Source: Bacteroidales bacterium UBA5266
GTDB lineage: Bacteria > Bacteroidota > Bacteroidia > Bacteroidales > WCHB1-69
Direction: 5' to 3'
Length of the DNA: 10,379 bases
NCBI GenBank assembly: GCA_002411545.1
Contig: DHTG01000057.1
Span: 17,749-28,127 of the forward strand
A program made the translations under genes and the position numbers. This document shows, one piece after another, positions 7,227 to 10,379 of the stretch (positions are counted from its first letter, which is position 1; each line of letters opens with the position of its first letter). The notes below the pieces were generated by a model. The model was given only the letters and a program-made list of their open reading frames with translations, was not told where the DNA came from and did no database searches.

Positions 7227-7250
7227 GTATTGATTAAGAAAAGACAAAGA

Positions 7251-9413
7251 ATGATAGTAACAAAAACATTTGATTTAGGTGATGGACGACAAATCACCAT
7301 AGAAACGGGCAAGCTTGCCAAACAAGCCGATGGTTCGGTAGTTGTAAAAATGGGAAACACCATGTTATTGGCTACAGTATGTAGCAAAAAAGAAGCTGCC
7401 GAAGATGTTGATTTCATGCCATTACAAGTTGAATACCAAGAAAAATATGCCGCTGTAGGCCGTTTCCCGGGGGGATTTTTCAAAAGAGAAGCCCGTCCGT
7501 CGACCTATGAAATTTTAATTGCCCGTTTAATAGACAGAGCCTTAAGACCTTTATTCCCGGAAGATTATCATGCAGAAACTCAAGTATTGGTTACCCTTAT
7601 CTCTGGCGATAAAAACGAATTGCCCGATGCCTTAGCAGGATTGGCAGCCTCGGCTGCTTTATCCGTATCCGACATCCCTTTTCACGGACCGATTTCGGAA
7701 GTGAGAGTAGCTCGCATCGACAACGCATTTAAGATAAATCCTACCGTCACAGAATTAGAAAAAGCCGATATGGATCTTATCGTCGCCGCTTCCATGGATA
7801 ATATCATGATGGTGGAAGGCGAAATGAAGGAAATTCAAGAAGAAGACTTATTGGAAGCTTTAAAAGTAGCTCATCAAGCTATTAAAACACAATGCCAAGT
7901 ACAGTTGGATTTAGCTGCCGAAGTAGAAAAAGCTAATCCCAAAAGAGAATACTGTCATGAAAACAACGACGAAGAACTACGTGAACGACTAAAAAAAGAA
8001 ACCTATCAAAAAATTTACGATATCGCCAAGAATCCTACTTCCAAACACGAACGCAGCGAAGCTTTCGAAAAAGTGTTGGACGATTTCTTGGAAAGCATTC
8101 CTGAAGATGAAAGGGAAGAAAAAACACCCATGATAAAACGCTATTACGACAAAGTGCAATGGGAAGCTGTTCGAAACATGGTCTTAAGTGAAAGACAACG
8201 ATTAGACGGTCGAAAATTAGATCAGATTCGCCCCATATGGTGTGAAGTGGATTATCTACCTTCCGCACATGGATCGGCTATCTTTACCCGAGGAGAAACA
8301 CAATCGTTATCTACTTGTACTTTAGGAACCAAATTAGATGAACAAATCATCGATGGAGCCATTATCGAAGGCACTGCCGATTTTATGTTACATTATAATT
8401 TTCCACCTTTTTCGACCGGCGAAGTAAAACCTATACGAGGGACGGGACGAAGAGAAATCGGACACGGGAATTTAGCCCTACGGGCCATTAAACCCATACT
8501 CCCTCCCAAAGAAAATAATCCTTATACCATTCGTTTGGTTTCCGACATTTTAGAGTCAAACGGCTCCTCATCCATGGCAACCGTATGTGCTTGTACGATG
8601 GCTCTGATGGATGCGGGCGTACAAATAAAAAAACCGGTTTCGGGTATTGCTATGGGAATGATCAGCGACAGCAAAACCGGACAATATGCCATACTCTCCG
8701 ATATTCTTGGCGATGAAGACCATTTGGGAGATATGGACTTTAAAGTAACCGGAAGTAAAGACGGCATTACCGCTTGTCAAATGGACATTAAAGTAGAAGG
8801 TCTCTCCTACGAAGTATTAGCCGAAGCTTTGGAACAAGCCAAAAGAGGACGCTTGCACATTTTAAACGAAATAATGAAAACCATCGAACATCCACGTGAG
8901 GATTACAAACCTCACGTACCTCGTATCGAAAAGATGATCATCGACCGCGAATTTATCGGTGCCGTTATCGGACCCGGCGGAAAAATCATCCAAGAAATGC
9001 AACGCGAAACCAATACCATTATTAATATATGTGAAGAAGGCGAATTCGGTATTATTGACATCGCTTCTCCCGACAAAGAATCCATAGAAGAAGCCAAAAG
9101 ACGCATTAGAAATATAGTTGCCGTACCCGTTATGGGCGAAATTTATGAAGGACCTGTAAAAAATATTCAAGCATTTGGCGCTTTTGTAGAGATATTACCC
9201 GGCAAAGATGGTCTTTTGCATATTTCCGAATATGATTGGAAACGCATCGACAAAATGGAAGACTATGTCAAAGTAGGCGATGTGCTTAAAGTCAAACTAA
9301 TAGACATTGATACCAAAAACGGTAAACTAAAACTTTCGCGCAAAGCTTTACTTCCTAAACCGGAAGGGAAACCACAAGAAAAAACACAAAAAGCGGAATT
9401 TAAAAAGAAATAA
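7251..9413 (+). CDS. pnp: Polyribonucleotide nucleotidyltransferase (polynucleotide phosphorylase, PNPase)
   Basis: PNPase degrades RNA 3'-to-5' by phosphorolysis, releasing nucleoside diphosphates, and can add tails in reverse. From ATG 7251 the protein is 720 aa, the family norm. The frame is open 36 bases further up to a TTG at 7215, but that lies in the terminator hairpin and adds non-homologous residues, so 7251 is preferred. Domain order is complete: first RNase PH-like domain (about 1-140, [15 protein letters not shown] at 70-84), an all-helical linker, second RNase PH-like domain (about 320-530, FTRGETQ at 345-351), then KH with VIGPGGKII at 572-580 and S1 at about 626-697. The active-site block [13 protein letters not shown] contains Asp490, Asp496 and Lys498, matching E. 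coli D486, D492 and K494. A short lysine-rich tail ends the protein. There is no clear Shine-Dalgarno sequence. Confidence 0.97.
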   Translation: MIVTKTFDLGDGRQITIETGKLAKQADGSVVVKMGNTMLLATVCSKKEAAEDVDFMPLQVEYQEKYAAVGRFPGGFFKREARPSTYEILIARLIDRALRPLFPEDYHAETQVLVTLISGDKNELPDALAGLAASAALSVSDIPFHGPISEVRVARIDNAFKINPTVTELEKADMDLIVAASMDNIMMVEGEMKEIQEEDLLEALKVAHQAIKTQCQVQLDLAAEVEKANPKREYCHENNDEELRERLKKETYQKIYDIAKNPTSKHERSEAFEKVLDDFLESIPEDEREEKTPMIKRYYDKVQWEAVRNMVLSERQRLDGRKLDQIRPIWCEVDYLPSAHGSAIFTRGETQSLSTCTLGTKLDEQIIDGAIIEGTADFMLHYNFPPFSTGEVKPIRGTGRREIGHGNLALRAIKPILPPKENNPYTIRLVSDILESNGSSSMATVCACTMALMDAGVQIKKPVSGIAMGMISDSKTGQYAILSDILGDEDHLGDMDFKVTGSKDGITACQMDIKVEGLSYEVLAEALEQAKRGRLHILNEIMKTIEHPREDYKPHVPRIEKMIIDREFIGAVIGPGGKIIQEMQRETNTIINICEEGEFGIIDIASPDKESIEEAKRRIRNIVAVPVMGEIYEGPVKNIQAFGAFVEILPGKDGLLHISEYDWKRIDKMEDYVKVGDVLKVKLIDIDTKNGKLKLSRKALLPKPEGKPQEKTQKAEFKKK

Positions 9414-9426
9414 CTCATATATAATG

Positions 9427-9468
9427 AACACCCTTTGCATGAAGCCTGCTTCATAGAAGGGTGTTTTT
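9427..9468 (+). terminator. Rho-independent terminator after pnp
   Basis: AACACCCTT (9427-9435) pairs with AAGGGTGTT (9457-9465), and inside it ATGAAGC (9439-9445) pairs with GCTTCAT (9448-9454). The result is a long two-part stem with a small internal loop and a T-run at 9464-9468. It begins 14 bases after the pnp stop and is the strongest terminator in the window. Confidence 0.9.
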
Positions 9469-9485
9469 ATTTAAAATTAAAAAAA

Positions 9486-10010
9486 ATGAAATGTATTTAC
9501 AACTATAAACACATTTTGCTTTTTCTTGCTTCCCTATTGATGCTATCTTGTCAAAACAAAGAAAAACAATTACATAATAAACTCAAACAAAGCATAGAAG
9601 ATTATATTTCAAAAGACTTTTCCGCAGATACACGCTTGGATAGCATTGTGATTCTTAGCATTGACAGCCTTACCGAATATCATTTTGAAAATTATATTCT
9701 TAAGCCTGTGATTGAAAATCGCATTGAAGAACTTAGTTTCCAATACAATCATTTATCGGATGACAAGAGCTTTGAGGAATTGGCATTAAAACAAAAAACA
9801 GAAAATCAAATTAACGCATTGGTCGATAAATTATTATACATACAAAACGACCAACAAAACAATAAAGTAGATTCCATCCAATTTAAATATTTCTTTGTAA
9901 ACGCGCTTATTTATACCTATAAAAACAATGAGCCTACACAGGAATATTACGGATTCCCCATTACCACTGATTTTCAAATCAGAGAAATCAATGAATTAGT
10001 ATTTGAATAA
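9486..10010 (+). CDS. Small putative lipoprotein of unknown function
   Basis: I do not recognise this 174-aa protein. It starts at ATG 9486 with a basic N-terminus (MKCIYNYKH), a hydrophobic core (ILLFLASLLML) and a Cys at residue 22 in LMLSC. This fits a lipoprotein signal peptide, although Met at -3 is less usual than Leu. The mature part is polar, rich in Lys, Asn, Gln and Glu, and appears mostly helical, with no enzyme motif I can name. The frame is open further upstream to 9435, but that part overlaps the pnp terminator and would bury the signal peptide, so it is rejected. The gene lies just behind the terminator with no obvious TAnnTTTG promoter, so its expression route is unclear. The codon pattern and signal peptide make a real gene likely. 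Confidence 0.7.
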   Translation: MKCIYNYKHILLFLASLLMLSCQNKEKQLHNKLKQSIEDYISKDFSADTRLDSIVILSIDSLTEYHFENYILKPVIENRIEELSFQYNHLSDDKSFEELALKQKTENQINALVDKLLYIQNDQQNNKVDSIQFKYFFVNALIYTYKNNEPTQEYYGFPITTDFQIREINELVFE

Positions 10011-10079
10011 ATCGATTCAAAATCCTTTTACTTTTTTAATTATTTCTTGAAAATAAATATTGCATATCGATATATTTAC

Positions 10080-10087
10080 TACTTTTG
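10080..10087 (+). promoter_or_regulatory. Candidate -7 promoter box for pckA
   Basis: TACTTTTG matches TAnnTTTG exactly and is identical to the box in front of the SGNH cassette. It lies 50 bases before the pckA ATG. A TTG at 10060-10062 is a possible but poorly spaced -33 element (17 bases away). No Shine-Dalgarno sequence is visible in the AT-rich leader. Confidence 0.6.
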
Positions 10088-10137
10088 CATTTTAAATTTA
10101 ATATTTAAAATATAAGCACAATATATAACTTAACATC

Positions 10138-10379
10138 ATGATAAATAATAATTTGAATCTTTTAAAATACGGCATTGCCAAGCCTAAAAACATTTATTAC
10201 AACCTTTCGTATGACGAATTGTATACACACGAGACCCATCCGTCATTAACAGGGTATGAAGTAGCACAAAAAACATCCTTAGGTGCATTGAATGTCGACA
10301 CCGGTATATTCACAGGCCGTTCGCCAAAAGACAAATACATCGTAAAAGATGCCGAAACCGAACCCAATGTATGGTGGGC
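10138..10379 (+). CDS. pckA: Phosphoenolpyruvate carboxykinase (ATP), N-terminal part
   Basis: The first 80 codons are seen; the rest lies beyond the right edge. The block [22 protein letters not shown] at 48-69 is the N-terminal signature of ATP-type PEP carboxykinase. Arg61 in GRSPKDK is the likely equivalent of E. coli Arg65, which binds the oxaloacetate carboxylate. WW at 79-80 also fits the family. The enzyme interconverts oxaloacetate plus ATP with PEP, CO2 and ADP in the cytoplasm. In anaerobic Bacteroidota it often runs in the carboxylating direction during succinate or propionate fermentation; direction here is inference. The nucleotide-binding P-loop and metal ligands are not in view, so catalytic completeness cannot be judged. 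Confidence 0.95.
   Translation, partial: MINNNLNLLKYGIAKPKNIYYNLSYDELYTHETHPSLTGYEVAQKTSLGALNVDTGIFTGRSPKDKYIVKDAETEPNVWW

Noticed and set aside
7215..7250. Upstream TTG start extending PNPase by 12 residues
   Set aside because: It lies within the terminator hairpin, and the added residues do not look like PNPase. The ATG at 7251 gives the family's normal N-terminus.
8035..9170. Several minus-strand open frames opposite pnp
   Set aside because: They are shadows of a highly conserved coding sequence, with no ribosome binding sites or family features.
9435..9485. Upstream start extending the small lipoprotein by 17 residues
   Set aside because: It begins inside the pnp terminator and would push the signal peptide and lipobox away from the N-terminus.
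1..10379. Defence island, phage or insertion sequence
   Set aside because: No transposase, integrase, phage structural gene, toxin-antitoxin pair or terminal repeats were seen; all genes are envelope or housekeeping families.

Overview
The window looks like chromosomal DNA from a member of the Bacteroidota, probably close to Bacteroidales. It is AT-rich. Several genes are preceded by the Bacteroidota-type -7 promoter box (TAnnTTTG), and most starts lack a clear Shine-Dalgarno sequence. The gene set also fits the phylum: a GldA-type ABC ATPase, a BatA-domain protein, an MBOAT/SGNH cassette, rpsO-pnp and ATP-dependent pckA. The genus cannot be fixed from this sequence.

The left half (1-6458) is read on the minus strand in two units. 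The first (1765 down to 1) is gldA followed 11 bases later by a BatA-domain, VWA-like membrane protein that runs off the left edge. The second (6458 down to 1926) is a compact three-gene cassette: a membrane-anchored SGNH protein (478 aa), a secreted SGNH protein (417 aa) and a multi-spanning MBOAT O-acyltransferase (619 aa). Its genes overlap by 1 and 17 bases, so they are almost certainly co-transcribed and probably translationally coupled. The expected job, inferred from MBOAT/SGNH systems such as AlgI/AlgJ/AlgX and PatA/PatB, is to move acyl (probably acetyl) groups across the inner membrane and attach them to, or remove them from, an extracytoplasmic glycan. The glycan cannot be named from the sequence.

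A 446-base AT-rich divergent intergenic region (6459-6904) holds a promoter facing each way and a spaced 12-bp inverted repeat, but no RNA gene or credible small ORF.

The right half is read on the plus strand. It has rpsO (ribosomal protein S15), a terminator or attenuator hairpin, pnp (polynucleotide phosphorylase), a strong terminator, a small unrecognised putative lipoprotein, and the start of pckA (ATP-dependent PEP carboxykinase) with its own promoter. This half is mostly core housekeeping. The MBOAT/SGNH/SGNH cassette is the most interesting part, though its gene families are known and I see no sign of a wholly new system.
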